A stretch of DNA of 64,000 bases from Saccharum officinarum (GCA_020631735.1 CM036160.1:113752680-113816679), one strand, 5' to 3'; counted from the first letter of the stretch, positions 1-10,787 are shown. Translations and numbers: made by a program. Notes: generated by a model from the sequence alone, not told the origin.

Positions 1-640
1 GAAGAAGAGGAGGAATCTAACAATGAGCTTATGGCCATATCTTTACAAGCTATGCGAGGTGTTGAAGGAGCTAGAACTATAAGGTTCAGAGGCTTTATAG
101 TTGAGCAGGAAGTTTTCATGTTAGTGGATTCTGGTAGCTCCCATTGTTTCATCACTGATTAGTTAGCTCATGTTTTTTCTGAGAAAAAACTTTTAGACAA
201 CCTTGTCTCAGTTCAGGTGGCAAATGGAGAGAAGATTAATTGCTCACATGAACTGATAGTTGTATTTGGGGTGTACAAGGGCATACCTTCAAGTCAGATT
301 TCAAAGTCATTCCATTGATTGGGTATGATGTCATATTAGGCATGGATTGGTTGTCTAAACATAGTCCTATGCATATTTATTGGGGTGAAAAATTGTTGCA
401 GTTTAACTATCTTGGCAAGCCCATCAAGCTAAAGGGAATTCAACCATCTGCAACAATGCCCCCCCATTATCTGCCTCACAACTGCAAGCAATGCACAAGA
501 GGGAATCTATCCTGTATATGGTTCAGTTGGGTTATGTGCCTGACAACAAACCCCCTACTGAGCCAATTCCTACGGAGATTCAGTCTCTGGTTCAGCAGTA
601 TCAGCAATTTTTTCAATCCATACTTGGCCTTCCACCTTAA
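1..640 (+). pseudogene. Chromovirus protease and linker region (broken)
   Basis: The frame around 115-160 reads a hydrophobic strand followed by DSGSSHCFIT, the catalytic motif of a retroviral-type aspartic protease, and hits a TAG stop at 159-161. A second frame at 315-460 reads GYDVILGMDWL, the conserved second protease block of gypsy elements. The two blocks lie in different frames, so at least one frameshift separates them. Nothing here can be translated as one protein. Confidence 0.8.
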
Positions 641-670
641 AGAACTAGAGACCATACAATACCTCTGGTT

Positions 671-1460
671 TTGGGAGCCCAACCTTTTAGGTTGAGGCCA
701 TATAGGTATAACCCCTTCCAGAAAGATGAGATAGAGAGGCAGATCAAGGAGCTACTGCAGAAAGAATTGGTACAACCAAGTTCAAGCCCTTTTGCTTCTC
801 CTTCCTTGCTTGTGCGCAATAAAACTAGAGATTGGCGTCTATGTGTCAACTATAGAAAGCTGAATGCCTTGACAGTAAAGAACAAATACCCTCTTCCAGT
901 GAGTGATGACTTGATTAACTCAGTGGTGCTCAATGGTTTACTTCACTGGATATGTGTTCTGGATTCCACCAGATAAGGATGGCAGAGGGGGGGGAATATA
1001 AGACAGCTTTCCAAATGCATAATGGTCACTTTGAATACAAGGTCATGCTGCCTTATGGAGTGACTGGAGGGCTTGCTACATTTCAAGCTATAATGAATGA
1101 ACTGTTAGCGTCATTTCTAAGGAAATTTGTTGTGGTGTTCATAGATAATGTACTCATATATAGCAGATCTTGGGCTAAGCATCTAGATCATTTGGCACAA
1201 GTGTTTGTTGTACTTCAAGAGCATCAGTTTTTCACTAAACTGTCCAAATGCTCCTTTAAGCAGTAGCTCCATTACTTGGGCTACGTCATCAGTTCTGAAG
1301 GAGTTGCAATAGATCCATCTAAGGTGCAAGTTATAGCTAATTGGCCTCCTCCACAATCAGTCAAGGAGTTGAGAAGTTTTCTGGGGATGGCAGGTTACTA
1401 TAGAAAGTTTGTGAAAATTTTTGGCCTGCTGTCCAAGCCTAACTAATCTTTTGAAGAAAG
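671..1460 (+). pseudogene. Chromovirus reverse transcriptase (broken)
   Basis: The translation starts with the typical RT entry (RPYRYNP, KDEIERQIKELL) and continues through WRLCVNYRKLNA, FHQIRM and LPYGVTGGLATFQ. The catalytic block at about 1132-1167 reads VVVFIDNVLIYS where a functional gypsy RT has an IDD pair, so the second catalytic Asp appears to be Asn. The frame shifts near 950, and a TAG at about 1264 interrupts the thumb region, which then continues LHYLGYVIS and FLGMAGYYRKFV. An old, inactive copy. Confidence 0.9.
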
Positions 1461-1479
1461 GCCGGCAGTATATTTGGAC

Positions 1480-1830
1480 CACTATTGAAGCTTCTTCATT
1501 CCAAGCCTTGCAGCAAGCTCTCATTACTGTTCCAGTCCTAGCCTTGCCGGATTTCAACAAACAATTTATTCTGGAAACCGATGCTTCTGATAAAGCTATA
1601 GGAGCAGTCCTACAACAAGATGGTCATTCAATTGCTTATGTGAGTAAAGCATTGGGACCAAAGGCTCAAGAACTATCCAGTTATGAAAAAGAATGTATGG
1701 CCATACTTTTAGCTTTTGACCATTGGAGATCTTATCTACAACATGCTGAGTTTATTATCAAAATAGATCAGAAAAGCTTGATACATCTAGATGATAAAAG
1801 GCTTTCTATTCCTTAGTAGCACAAGGCACT
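1480..1830 (+). pseudogene. Chromovirus RNase H (broken)
   Basis: The translation reads FILETDASDKAIGAVLQQ, SIAYVSKAL, SSYEKECMAILLAFDHWRSYL and FIIKIDQKSL, the standard Ty3/gypsy RNase H sequence blocks. It ends with a TAG near 1814. The next frame resumes at about 1900 with VDALSR, the link to integrase. The domain is recognisable over most of its length but separated by stops from RT and integrase. Confidence 0.88.
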
Positions 1831-1905
1831 CACTAAGTTGTTGGGTCTCAGCTTTAAAATCCCCTCAGCTTTAAAATCCTTTATAAGCAGGGTAAGGATA
1901 ATAGA

Positions 1906-2469
1906 GTGGTAGATGCACTCTCAAGAACCACACATGCTGATATTCATGAACTTGCTACAATGTCTGTGGCCCATCCTACTTGGCTACAAGAAATTCAAAC
2001 TGCATATGTTTCAGATCCTAAATCTTCTCAGCTGCTGCAAGAATTAGCTATTCAAACACCATATGGGCAGTATAGTCTCAAGGATGGATTAATCTACTAC
2101 AAATCTAGGATCTGGATTGGTAATGCTCCATCCCTGCAAACCAAAATCCTGAATGCTTTCCCCTCAAGCCCAGTTGGAGGTCACTCTGGAATTGAAGCTA
2201 CTTATATCAGGATCAAAAGGCCATTTGCTTGGCATAATCTCAAGAACTTTGTTCAGAGCTTTGTCTCTTAGTGTACTATCTGTCAGCAAGCTAAAGCTGA
2301 AAGGGTAGCCTATCCTGGCTTGTTGGCACCCCTTCCAATACCAGAAGGAGCTTGGCAAATGGTATCCATGGACTTTATTGAAGGTTTATCAAAGTCAACA
2401 TCTTATAACTGTATACTAGTGGTGGTGAATAAATTTTCCAAGTATGCACACTTCATACCCCTAACTCAT
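1906..2469 (+). pseudogene. Chromovirus integrase, N-terminal part, cut by an LTR element insertion
   Basis: The sequence contains the zinc-finger region (GGHSGIEATY, then CTICQQAKA after a TAG near 2270) and the start of the catalytic core (MVSMDFIEGLSKS, ILVVVNKFSKYAHFIPL). The core is interrupted at 2470 by an LTR element. It resumes after 5152, and again after 7207 because of a tandem duplication. The CTCAT at 2465-2469 is the left target-site duplication. Confidence 0.9.
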
Positions 2470-2883
2470 TATGGGGGGTACGACCCCCGATATCCACAGG
2501 ACAAGACATAGGCCGCACCACCAGGGATGGCCCAGCCCATAAAATCAAGACGTGCGGCACATAGCACTGGTCCACGTGCACCGCAAGGCTACACGACGAT
2601 ATTATAATACCAAATGAGATACTTTTCTTGTAACCCTACTCCTCCAGAGTATATAAGGAGGGGCAGGGGTCTCCTAGTCGGCAGATCCCATCTCATACAC
2701 AGTCAATACAAAATAACAGAGCACAGGACATAGGGTTTTACATCACGCTGACGGCCTGAACCTGTATAAATCTTGTGTCTTATGTCTCTGTTACCATCCG
2801 GTTCCTGATCATGCGCACCTCTAGCAAAAATCTACCATTGTGGGTAGCTCCCTCGGTGGACTACCGAACATCTTTAGTCAACC
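2470..2883 (+). repeat. LTR A (left LTR of the non-autonomous element)
   Basis: It matches LTR B (4739-5152) and LTR C (6795-7207) throughout. It has a TATATAA box near 2650-2656 and ends at AGTCAAC where the others end AGTCGACA. Right after it lies GTTGGCGCGTCAGCC, which could be a primer-binding site, though I cannot assign the tRNA. Confidence 0.85.
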
Positions 2884-4738
2884 GTTGGCGCGTCAGCCAA
2901 CAAGCAGCGACAAGCAAGCAATGAAGGAATCCATACACCATGCAAGCTAATCAAATTAGTAAGGCAATACTCGTGCACAAGTGTATATGCCGAATTATGT
3001 CTGTGGCTGTACTCGGTGCTTTTGGGAGATCCAACTACGTCAAGCAAGCCAATAAGACGTGATCAACTCCGTCCAAGCCATATCCATCTATTCGGACATC
3101 GTGATACGCCACCTACTCCACTCGATCGTCAATCAAGCTAAATCACTCTTTAATATTTTTCTAAATATTCTTCAACCTTCATATATCTCCATGATGTTTC
3201 TCCATGTTGTTTTCTCCATAATTGTTATTCAAATGATTTTTTTCTACATGTATACCATCTTTAAGATGACATACAATTTCGCCATACGATTTACCGAACA
3301 ACCATGTTTTCACCTGTGTTTTCCAGAGATGGCCCTGTCCTCGGCTTCTCCCTACACGTGCATGGGCTCCAGCGCTCTGCGTTATGGGTGGTTAGCAGTG
3401 GCTCCTCAACAATGCTTGTCTTCCTACACGTGCACAAGCTCCAGCGCTCTGTGTTATGGACATCAGGCTAGCCAGGGCTTGGGGCTCAATGACAAACTAA
3501 CTGGTCAGGCCGGTTTATTTAAAATATGAACAAACTCCACATAAACATAATGTTCATCTACAACTGCTCGCTATATGTTATTTTATCAGTGCTGCTTTCA
3601 TCGCCGAGTTCATATATTTTATTTCTACATCATGTACTACCCATTCTACGTATTTCTATTGCAGGGGCCTAGTTCAGTCAATGAGCTTATTTTTTATGCT
3701 TGGAGACTGGATCACTTGGGAAGGACAAAAGGATCATCGTCCGGGCGGTCGCACCACCTGACATTCGGACTTTTTCGCTGATCAACTGGTCGGGCCGCTA
3801 GGTTCATGGACTTCGTCGCCAACCAGTTGCTCGGACTGTTTAGCGCTCATTTCTTTTCGATATTCACTCTCTGTCGATCAATTGGTCGGACCGCTAGGCT
3901 CATGGACATCATCATCAACCAGTTGGTCGGACTGCTCACTGCTCACTTCTACTCAATGCTCACTTTGCCACTAACCAGTTGGTTGAGCTGCTCGGTGCTA
4001 CTCTTCGCCAACCAGCTAGTCAGATTGTTCGCCATTTCATCGTCAGCTACGCTGGGGCTTGCCAGCTAAGCTAGGGACTCCTCGATATTCGAATTCTTCA
4101 TGCAACCGTTGTCAGCTAAGTTGGAGACTCCCTTGGCAATCGGATCTTGCTATGTATCATCGGTGTGCTATCAACTTGCTCCATACCGTTCGGATCAGGG
4201 TGCTGATCTTGGGCAGCTCATCTGGGGTCTTCGTACGCGCATGCCAGATGACATTGGCATGCTTTTTGATTTATTTTCTTTGACCCTGCTACAAAATTTA
4301 TTTCTTCATCTTCCAGCAGGCTTGGAGACTAAGTGGCTACACTTCACCTAGCGATAGGTGAATGTAGTGCTTTTTTCTCTATTTATCCTCCTTATTGGTA
4401 AGTCATGGATGATTTCTCGCAAACGAAGTCTAAGTGGCTACACTTCGCTTGAAGAATTTTTAAATTTAATCTTGAGCCCCTTAAATCCTTCTGGCAAGCC
4501 TCTCTTGGCATGGTCTGAGCTCTAGTCACCGGTTAGTCTGGTCGACTACAATTTTCATCGCCCAAGTCACCAGTTAGTCTGGTCAGCTACAACTTTCACC
4601 GCCTAGGTCACCAGTTAAACTGGTCGGCTTCGATTTTCACCGCCTAGGTCGTCAGATAAACTGGTTGGCTTTACTTCAGATTGCTCGGACTTGATCAAGA
4701 TGGCTCGCCAAGCGGATACAAGGCGCTCAGGGACTAGC
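2884..4738 (+). other. Interior of the non-autonomous LTR element, no coding domain
   Basis: No conserved retroelement protein motif was seen in any frame. The interior is built from degenerate repeats of a CCAGTTGGTCGG-like core. GATCAACTGGTCGG at 3780 and GATCAATTGGTCGG at 3876 begin units about 96 bp apart. The longer open frames here have no recognisable domain and are probably chance. Confidence 0.7.
4525..4688 (+). repeat. Four-unit 41 bp tandem repeat in the element interior
   Basis: Units start at 4525, 4566, 4607 and 4648, each with GTCACC-type starts followed by AGTCTGGTC or AACTGGTC and a TTTTCACCGCC core. The period is exactly 41 bp. The same array is present in the duplicated segment near 6580-6740. 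Confidence 0.85.
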
Positions 4739-5152
4739 TGTGGGGGTACGACCCCCCGGTATCCACAGGACAAGACATGGGCCGCACCACCAGAGGTGGC
4801 CCAGCCCACAAGATCAAGACGTGCAACGCATGGCACTGGTCGACGTGCACCGCAAGACTACATGACGATACTATAATATTAAATAGGATATTTTTCTTAT
4901 AACCCTACTCCTCCAGAGTATATAAGGAGGGGCAAGGGTCTCCTAGTCGGCAGATCCCATCTCATACACAATCAATACAAAATAACAGAGCACAGGACGT
5001 AGGGTTTTACATCACGCTGACAGCCTAAACCTGTATAAATCTTGTGTCTTGTATCTTTGTTACCATCCAATTCCTGATCACGCGTACCTCTACCAAAAAT
5101 CTACCATCACGGGTAACCCCTTCGGTGAACTGCTGAGCATCTTTAGTCGACA
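4739..5152 (+). repeat. LTR B (right LTR of the non-autonomous element)
   Basis: It begins TGTGGGGGTACGACC and ends AGTCGACA, followed by the right CTCAT target duplication. It differs from LTR C by about 12 positions and from LTR A by roughly 45. Confidence 0.88.
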
Positions 5153-5865
5153 CTCATACTTTTACAGCTTTTCAAGTGGCTATAGTCTACCTGCAACATG
5201 TCTATAACCTCCATGGGCTACCAAAGGCAATGATATCCTGTAGAGACAAGATATTTACCACCAATGTTTGGAAGGAATAGTTCAAACTGTTGAAGGTGGA
5301 CCTTCTCATGAGCAGTGCTTGTCATCCTCAAACCGATGGTTAGACTGAAAGGGTCAACCAATGCTTAGAAACATATTTGAGATGTTTTGTCCATACTTGC
5401 CCAACTATGTGGTCCTCTTGGCTAGCTTTTGCTGAGTTTTGGTACAACTCTTCTTACCACTCTTCACTGGGCACTACACCTTTCGAGGTACTCTATGGCT
5501 ACGACCCTAACCATATGGGAATCGAAGACAGAGATACCTATCAGAATCTAGATCTAGAAACATGGCTGCAAGAGGAGGAACTCATGCAACAGTTAGTCCA
5601 TCAGCACTTGCTTCGAGCCCAAACTAAGATGAAACATCAGGCTGACAGTAAGAGATCATTTCGTCAGTTTTCTATTGGTGACTCTGTGTATCTGAAGATT
5701 CAGCCCTATATTCAGACTTCACTCAGTTTTAGGTTCTCAGTCATTCACTATTGTCGACAGAATTGGTCCTACCGCTTACAAGCTAGCTTTACCACCCACA
5801 AGCTCCATACATGATGTTTTTCATGTCTCACAACTCAAACATGCCTTATCACCAAAGTATAAGGT
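5153..5865 (+). pseudogene. Chromovirus integrase C-terminal part, copy 1
   Basis: Integrase resumes directly after the inserted element: YTFTAFQVAIVYLQHVYNLHG, then SSACHPQTDG and TERVNQCLETYLRCF, then FWYNSSYHSSLGTTPFEVLYG and the GDSVYLKIQPY block. Stops lie near 5277 and 5343. At 5865 it ends abruptly inside AAGGT, where copy 2 continues into the chromodomain. Confidence 0.9.
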
Positions 5866-5935
5866 TGAGCAAACGATATGCAACAATGTAACAACATAGT
5901 GACCTCTATGCATAGGAGTTGACCGGAAGCATGAC
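5861..5935. other. Filler DNA at the junction of the tandem duplication
   Basis: These 75 bases match 39185-39259, inside the synaptotagmin gene's intron 10, with two mismatches (5883 and 5923). The first five bases, AAGGT, belong both to the integrase sequence and to the filler source, i.e. microhomology. The similarity stops at 5935, and from 5937 the duplicated retroelement sequence begins. Confidence 0.8.
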
Positions 5936-6794
5936 CTCAATTGGTCGGACCGCTAGGCTCATGGACATCGTCATCGACCAGTTGGTCGGACTACTCACCG
6001 CTCACTTCTACTCAATGCTCACTTTGCTACTAACCAGTTGGTTGAGCTGCTCGGTGCTCAACTCTTCGCCAACTAGCTAGTCGGATTGTTCGCCACTTCA
6101 TCGTCAGCTACGCTGGGGCTTGCCAGCTAAGCTAGGGACTCCTCGATGTTCAAATTCTTCATGCAAGCGTTGTCAGCTAAGTTGGGGACTCCCTTGGCAA
6201 TCGGATCTTGCTATGTATCATCGGTGTGCTATCAACTTGCTCCATACCGTTCGGATTAGGGTGCTGATCTTGGGCAGCTCATCTGGGGTCTTCGCGCATG
6301 CCAGATGACATTGGCATGCTTTTTTATTTATTTTCTTTGACCCTGCTACAAAATTTATTTCTTCATCTTCCAGCAGGCTCGGGGATTAAGTGGCTACACT
6401 TCACCTAGTGATAGGTGAATGTAGTGCTTTTTTCTCTATTTATCCTCCTTATTGGTAAGTCATGGATGATTTCTCACAAACGAAGTCTAAGTGGCTACAC
6501 TTCGCTTGAAGAATTTTTAAATTTAATCTTGAGCCCTTACATCCTTCTGGCAAGCCTCTCTTGGCATGGTCTGAGCTCTAGTCACCGGTTAGTCTGGTCA
6601 ACTACAATTTTCACCGCCCAAGTCACCAGTTAGTTTGGTCAGCTACAACTTTCACCGCCTAGGTCACCAGTTAAACTGGTCGGCTTCGATTTTCACCGCC
6701 TAGGTCGTTAGATAAACTGGTTGGCTTTACTTCGGATTGCTCGGACTTGATCAAGACGGCTCCCCAAGCGGATACAAGGCGCTCAGGGACTAGC

Positions 6795-7207
6795 TGTGGG
6801 GGTACGACCCCCGGTATCCACAGGACAAGACATGGGCCGCACCACCAAAGGTGGCCCAACCCACAAGATCAAGACGTGCAACGCATGGCACTGGTAGACG
6901 TGCACCGCAAGGCTACATGACGATACTATAATACTAAATAGGATATTTTTCTTATAACCCTACTCCTCCAGAGTATATAAGGAGGGGCAAGGGTCTCCTA
7001 GTCGGCAGATCCCATCTCATACACAATCAATACAAAATAACAGAGCACAGGACGTAGGGTTTTACATCACGCTGATAGCCTAAACCTGTATAAATCTTGT
7101 GTCTTGTATCTATGTTACCATCCAATTCCTGATCACGCATACCTCTACCAAAAATCTACCATCACGGGTAACCCCCTCGGTGAACTGCCGAGCATTTTTA
7201 GTCGACA
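6795..7207 (+). repeat. LTR C (duplicated copy of LTR B)
   Basis: It begins TGTGGGGGTACGACC, ends GTCGACA and is followed by CTCAT and the resumed integrase gene. It has no 5' partner of its own; it arose by the tandem duplication and not by a separate insertion. Confidence 0.85.
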
Positions 7208-7917
7208 CTCATACTTTTACAGCTTTTCAAGTGGCTATAGTCTACCTGCAACATGTCTATAACCTCCATGGGCTACCAAGGCAATGATATCCTGTAGAGA
7301 CAAGATATTTACCACCAATGTTTGGAAGGAATAGTTCAAACTGTTGAAGGTGGACCTTCTCATGAGCAGTGCTGGTCATCCTCAAACCGATGGTTAGACT
7401 GAAAGGGTCAACAAATGCTTAGAAACATATTTGAGATGTTTTGTCCATGCTTGCCCAACTAAGTGGTCCTCTTGGCTAGCTTTTGCTGAGTTTTGGTACA
7501 ACTCTTCTTACCACTCTTCACTGGGCACCACACCTTTCGAGGTACTCTATGGCTACGACCCTAACCATATGGGAATCGAAGACAGAGATACCTATCAGAA
7601 TCTAGATCTAGAAACATGGCTACAAGAGGAGGAACTCATGCAACAGTTAGTCCATCAGCACTTGCTTCGAGCCCAAACTAAGATGAAACATCAGGCTGAC
7701 AGTAAGAGATCATTTCGTCAGTTTTCTATTGGTGACTCTGTGTATCTGAAGATTCAGCCCTACATTCAAACTTCACTCAGTTTTAGGTTCTCAGTCATTC
7801 ACTATTGTCGACAGAATTGGCCCTACCGCTTACAAGCTAGCTTTACCACCCACAAGCTCCATACATGATGTTTTTCATGTCTCACAACTCAAACATGCCT
7901 TATCACCAAAGTATAAG
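7208..7917 (+). pseudogene. Chromovirus integrase C-terminal part, copy 2 (original right end)
   Basis: Same blocks as copy 1 (HPQTDG, FWYNSSYHSSLGTTPFEV, GDSVYLKIQPY), with stops at equivalent places. Small differences include HACPTKW for HTCPTMW and NWPYR for NWSYR. Unlike copy 1 it runs on after AAGGT into the chromodomain region. Confidence 0.9.
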
Positions 7918-8096
7918 GTGAACCCTGAATTACCTGACACTACCTTCCAGTTTTAGGTTCCACTCCGTATCCTCGACAGGCGTCCACATCAGCTTCGTGA
8001 CTGCACCATTCCCCAAGTGTTGGTCCAATGGTCTAACTTTCCTCACCAGCTTTCTACATGGGAAGATGAAGCTCCTCTTCTCCAAGAGTTTCCATG
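7918..8096 (+). pseudogene. Chromodomain-like C-terminus of the chromovirus polyprotein
   Basis: After an internal stop the frame reads PLRILDRRPHQLRDCTIP, QVLVQWSNFP and LSTWEDEAPLLQEFP, ending in TGA at 8094-8096. The VLVQW and TWED blocks are the usual chromodomain-like end of chromoviral integrases, thought to direct insertion site choice. Confidence 0.82.
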
Positions 8097-8125
8097 AGCA
8101 CCGGCTTGGGGTCAAGCTATTTCTG

Positions 8126-8137
8126 AAGGAGGGGGAA
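8126..8137 (+). promoter_or_regulatory. Polypurine tract of the chromovirus
   Basis: The run GAAGGAGGGGGAA lies directly before TGTCACCG, the likely first bases of the 3' LTR. This is the expected plus-strand primer site. Confidence 0.75.
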
Positions 8138-8540
8138 TGTCACCGTACACCATGAAACTCCCTCTGGAGCTCCGCTGTTGCCTGAAGTTGAAGAAGTCTA
8201 CAATGACCCTGGAGATGGCGCCAATCATCAGAAGAAGGAAAAGAGAAGTAGAAAGCCCAATACACGTTTCATAGGGCCCAATTGGGCGTAGACAGACCAA
8301 CCCATGTAAAAGGGGAAGCTCCCTGGGAAGCAAACTAGGAATTGGTTATTGTCTTGTTGAACCGAGCTGTTCGGCTGCGGTGGCGAGGCGCGGCGATTGC
8401 CGACGTGCTTGAAGAACTCTATCCAATTCCCCATCGTAGCTATCTAGTTCCAATTACCGGTGACAATATATCTGTATATTGACATGATTAGGACATATCC
8501 TATGTGTGTCGTCATCTTTTCCTGTTGGGTCTCGGCTAGA
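8138..8540 (+). repeat. 3' LTR of the chromovirus (left part, split by the Sirevirus)
   Basis: It starts TGTCACCG after the polypurine tract and is non-coding. It is cut at CTAGA (8536-8540), which is repeated at 19460-19464 on the far side of the Sirevirus, where the LTR continues. The true end is unclear; a CA at about 19497 is possible. Confidence 0.7.
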
Positions 8541-10785
8541 TGTAAGGTCCTAGATGGCTAGAGGGGGGGTGAATAGCCTATTAAAAATTCTACAAGAACC
8601 ACTAAGCAAACTTGTTAGAATAACAAACGGCGTAAAGCGACTTTTGCTTAGCCAAAGGTTGTGATGCAAGCCTCCTATCCACAAGTCTAGTAGATTAAGA
8701 TCTCTAGTTCACACAAGAGCTATGTCACTAAGGCTACACTAGAGAACAAGCTAACACTACTAGCAAAGCTACTACTAGAGCTACACAAGATAAACTAGTG
8801 AATGTAAAAGCAAGAGAGAGGATTGTGATTATTATACCGACGGTGAAGTGAAGATGTTGCCAATCACCAAGATGATATACAATCAATCAATATTGACAAC
8901 AACACAATATGAAGACCAATCACCGGGAGACAAGAGACACAATATTTGTTCACCCGGTGTTCACTTGTGCACCGACAAGCTACGTCACCGGTTGTGTCGA
9001 CCAACACTTAGATGGTTCCTCGGTGTGACCCTCAAGTCACTTGCCCCTCAAGGCACGCCCCGCAAGGCACCGCAAGACACCACTCTCAAGTGAGGTAACT
9101 CAATGACACGCGGATTCCACTAGAGTTGCTTTTGGCGTCCCGCCGAGGAAAGCACAAGAACCTCTTACAAACAACCGGAGGTGGCCAAGAACAATCACCT
9201 TCTCTTGCCAACGCCTCCAACAATCTCCAAGCCGGCTAGGAGCGGTACTCTCCAAGAGTAACAAGAAATCCACCGGCTAAACCACCCACAAGTGCCACTA
9301 AATGCCCTCAAGCTATGCAATGCACTTTGGGATCACTCAATCTCACTTTTGATTTGCAATCAAGCAAGGGAGATGAGTGGGAGGAGTTGTTCTAGCTCAA
9401 AGGATGCACAAGAGTGTTAGAAATGCCAAGAGACCTCCCCAAGGGTCGGCCAACAAGTATTTATAAGCATCCCAAACAAATAGAGCCGTTACAACTCCAC
9501 TGACCGTTTTTCGCGGGACGACCGGACGCGCCGGTCGTAACTGACCGGACGCGCTCAACCGCGTCCGGTCGCCCTGCGACGTCCACGTGTCCTTTGATTT
9601 TAAAAACGTCCGTTAGATCCTCCAACGGTCACTGCGCATCAACGGTCAAACGAGCGACCGGACGCGCTGCTGCAAACGACCGGACGCGCCGGTGCGCACA
9701 GTACCCGCGTGCGCAAAGACATGACCGGACGCGCTCCTCGCAACGACCGGACGCGACAGTGACCGCGTCCGGTCGGAGTCCAGTAAGCTCCCTTGACGAC
9801 CGGACGCGTCCGATCGTGTGTGACCGGACGCGCACCGCGTCCGATCGTCCTTGTGAACAGCTGTTCGCCTGACCGGACGCGCCGGTCCCGCGTGTCACCG
9901 GACGCGCCGGTGGCAGACCCTAGCCCGCGCGCCTGACGCCCGCGCTGTACTGACCGGACGCGCTGGTCCCGCGAGAGATCGCGTCCGGTGCAGCGTCCGG
10001 TCACCTCTGTGACCGCGTTCGCCTCCGTTTCTTTTCCGACTTCCGGCGCAATGAAAAATAGGCATTTCATTTCCCCGAAATCGCCTGAATCCCGCGCTCG
10101 CACGCTCGGCGGGAGGGAGAGAGGAACCCAAACCCCTCTCTACCCGCAAACCATAGCGCGACCAACGCCACCTTTGCAAATGTGCCAACACCATCAAGTG
10201 TACAACTCCATGTGCTTGTGTGTTAGCTTTTTCTCAATCATTTTCAAAGGTTTTCCAGTTAGCTCACTAGGCCCTACATGCAATGCACTTCATGAATTCA
10301 CCTAGTGGCACCCATGCGTCGAATAACTGATAAGACTTCCCCTCTTAATAGTTCGGCTATCGACCCTAAACCACTCACACCCTCTATGGTGTCTTGAGTG
10401 TAAAACAAAATGGCCCTATGGTTATACCTTTGCCTTGAGCCCAATTTATTTCTCCAAAGGATATGATCCACTTCATATCATCACATGACCGTCTCGATCC
10501 ATCGACCTTGACTTCACTTGCTCTTCACCGTTGCATTGGTCCGTCGGCGCCAAGTCTTGCTCAAGCTTCACCATCGCATGGTCCTTCGCTTCGAAGCCTC
10601 GACTTGCCCTTCACCTTCACAACCGGTCCATCGAGCCAAGCCTCATCTTGGTCTTCACCATCTTGGTCACATGAGTCAATGTCATGTCTCATATTCAACG
10701 ACCACCTTTATCTAAATCATCCACTTAGATACAAAGGTTAGTCCTGGGTTTCATCAATTAGCCAAAACCAAACTAGGGACTTTCA
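8541..10785 (-). repeat. 3' LTR of the Sirevirus
   Basis: On the + strand it begins TGTAAGGTCC and ends GGGACTTTCA. It aligns over its full 2245 bp with the copy at 17215-19459. Short open frames inside both LTRs are repeated because the LTRs are; they have no retroelement motif and are not annotated as genes. Confidence 0.95.
9519..10005. repeat. Array of ACCGGACGCG / CGCGTCCGGT palindromic motifs, CpG-rich (3' LTR)
   Basis: About 15 copies of ACCGGACGCG or its complement are scattered over about 490 bp, some as full palindromes such as ACCGGACGCGCCGGT. Spacing is irregular. Such palindromic repeats near the regulatory part of the LTR are described for Sireviruses. A matching array lies at about 18190-18680. 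Confidence 0.85.
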
Positions 10786-10787
10786 AT

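Larger units (their letters stand above)
2470..5152 (+). mobile_element. Non-autonomous LTR retrotransposon inside the integrase gene
   Basis: Two related 414 bp direct repeats (2470-2883 and 4739-5152) flank an interior of about 1.86 kb. The right copy starts TG and ends CA; the left one begins TATGG, which looks like a mutated TG. CTCAT is present at 2465-2469 and again at 5153-5157, a 5 bp target-site duplication. The interior contains no gag or pol domain in any frame, so the element must have relied on proteins made elsewhere (TRIM/LARD-like). By eye the LTRs differ at roughly one site in ten, so this is an old insertion. Orientation is set by the TATA-like box and is moderately certain. 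Confidence 0.85.
5937..7917 (+). repeat. Second copy of a tandem duplication (source 3878-5865)
   Basis: From TCAATTGGTCGGACCG at 5937 the sequence repeats 3878 onward: part of the element interior, a complete LTR and the integrase C-terminal part. The offset is about 2056-2059 bp. LTR copies B and C differ by about 3% and the integrase copies by less. Copy 2 continues past the duplicated part into the chromodomain, so it is the original right end. Confidence 0.88.
1..8540 (+). mobile_element. Degenerate Ty3/gypsy chromovirus (5' part outside window), interrupted by later insertions
   Basis: Conceptual translation in order gives an aspartic protease (DSGSSH), reverse transcriptase, RNase H, integrase and a C-terminal chromodomain-like tail, then a polypurine tract and the start of a 3' LTR. 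That order is typical of Ty3/gypsy chromoviruses. The coding region is broken by many stops and frameshifts, so it cannot make a working polyprotein. Two later elements interrupt it: a non-autonomous LTR element inside integrase at 2470, and a Sirevirus inside the 3' LTR at 8541. The rest of the 3' LTR resumes at about 19465. The 5' LTR and gag lie before the window. The clade (Reina or Tekay) is not resolved. Confidence 0.9.

Noticed and set aside
3059..3529. A 156-codon frame in the non-autonomous LTR element as a gag-like gene
   Set aside because: No zinc knuckle or capsid motif, and repeat-like DNA underlies part of it.
6795..7207. LTR C as evidence of a separate LTR element insertion
   Set aside because: It lacks a 5' partner and its flanks repeat those of LTR B; tandem duplication explains it fully.
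9519..10005. Repeated ACCGGACGCG units looking like a CRISPR-type array
   Set aside because: Units are short, occur in both orientations, have irregular spacing and lie in a plant LTR; no spacer structure or cas genes.
9594..10197. Overlapping open frames of 90-154 codons in the Sirevirus LTRs
   Set aside because: They occur on both strands of a GC-rich palindromic array, are duplicated only because LTRs are, and show no domain.
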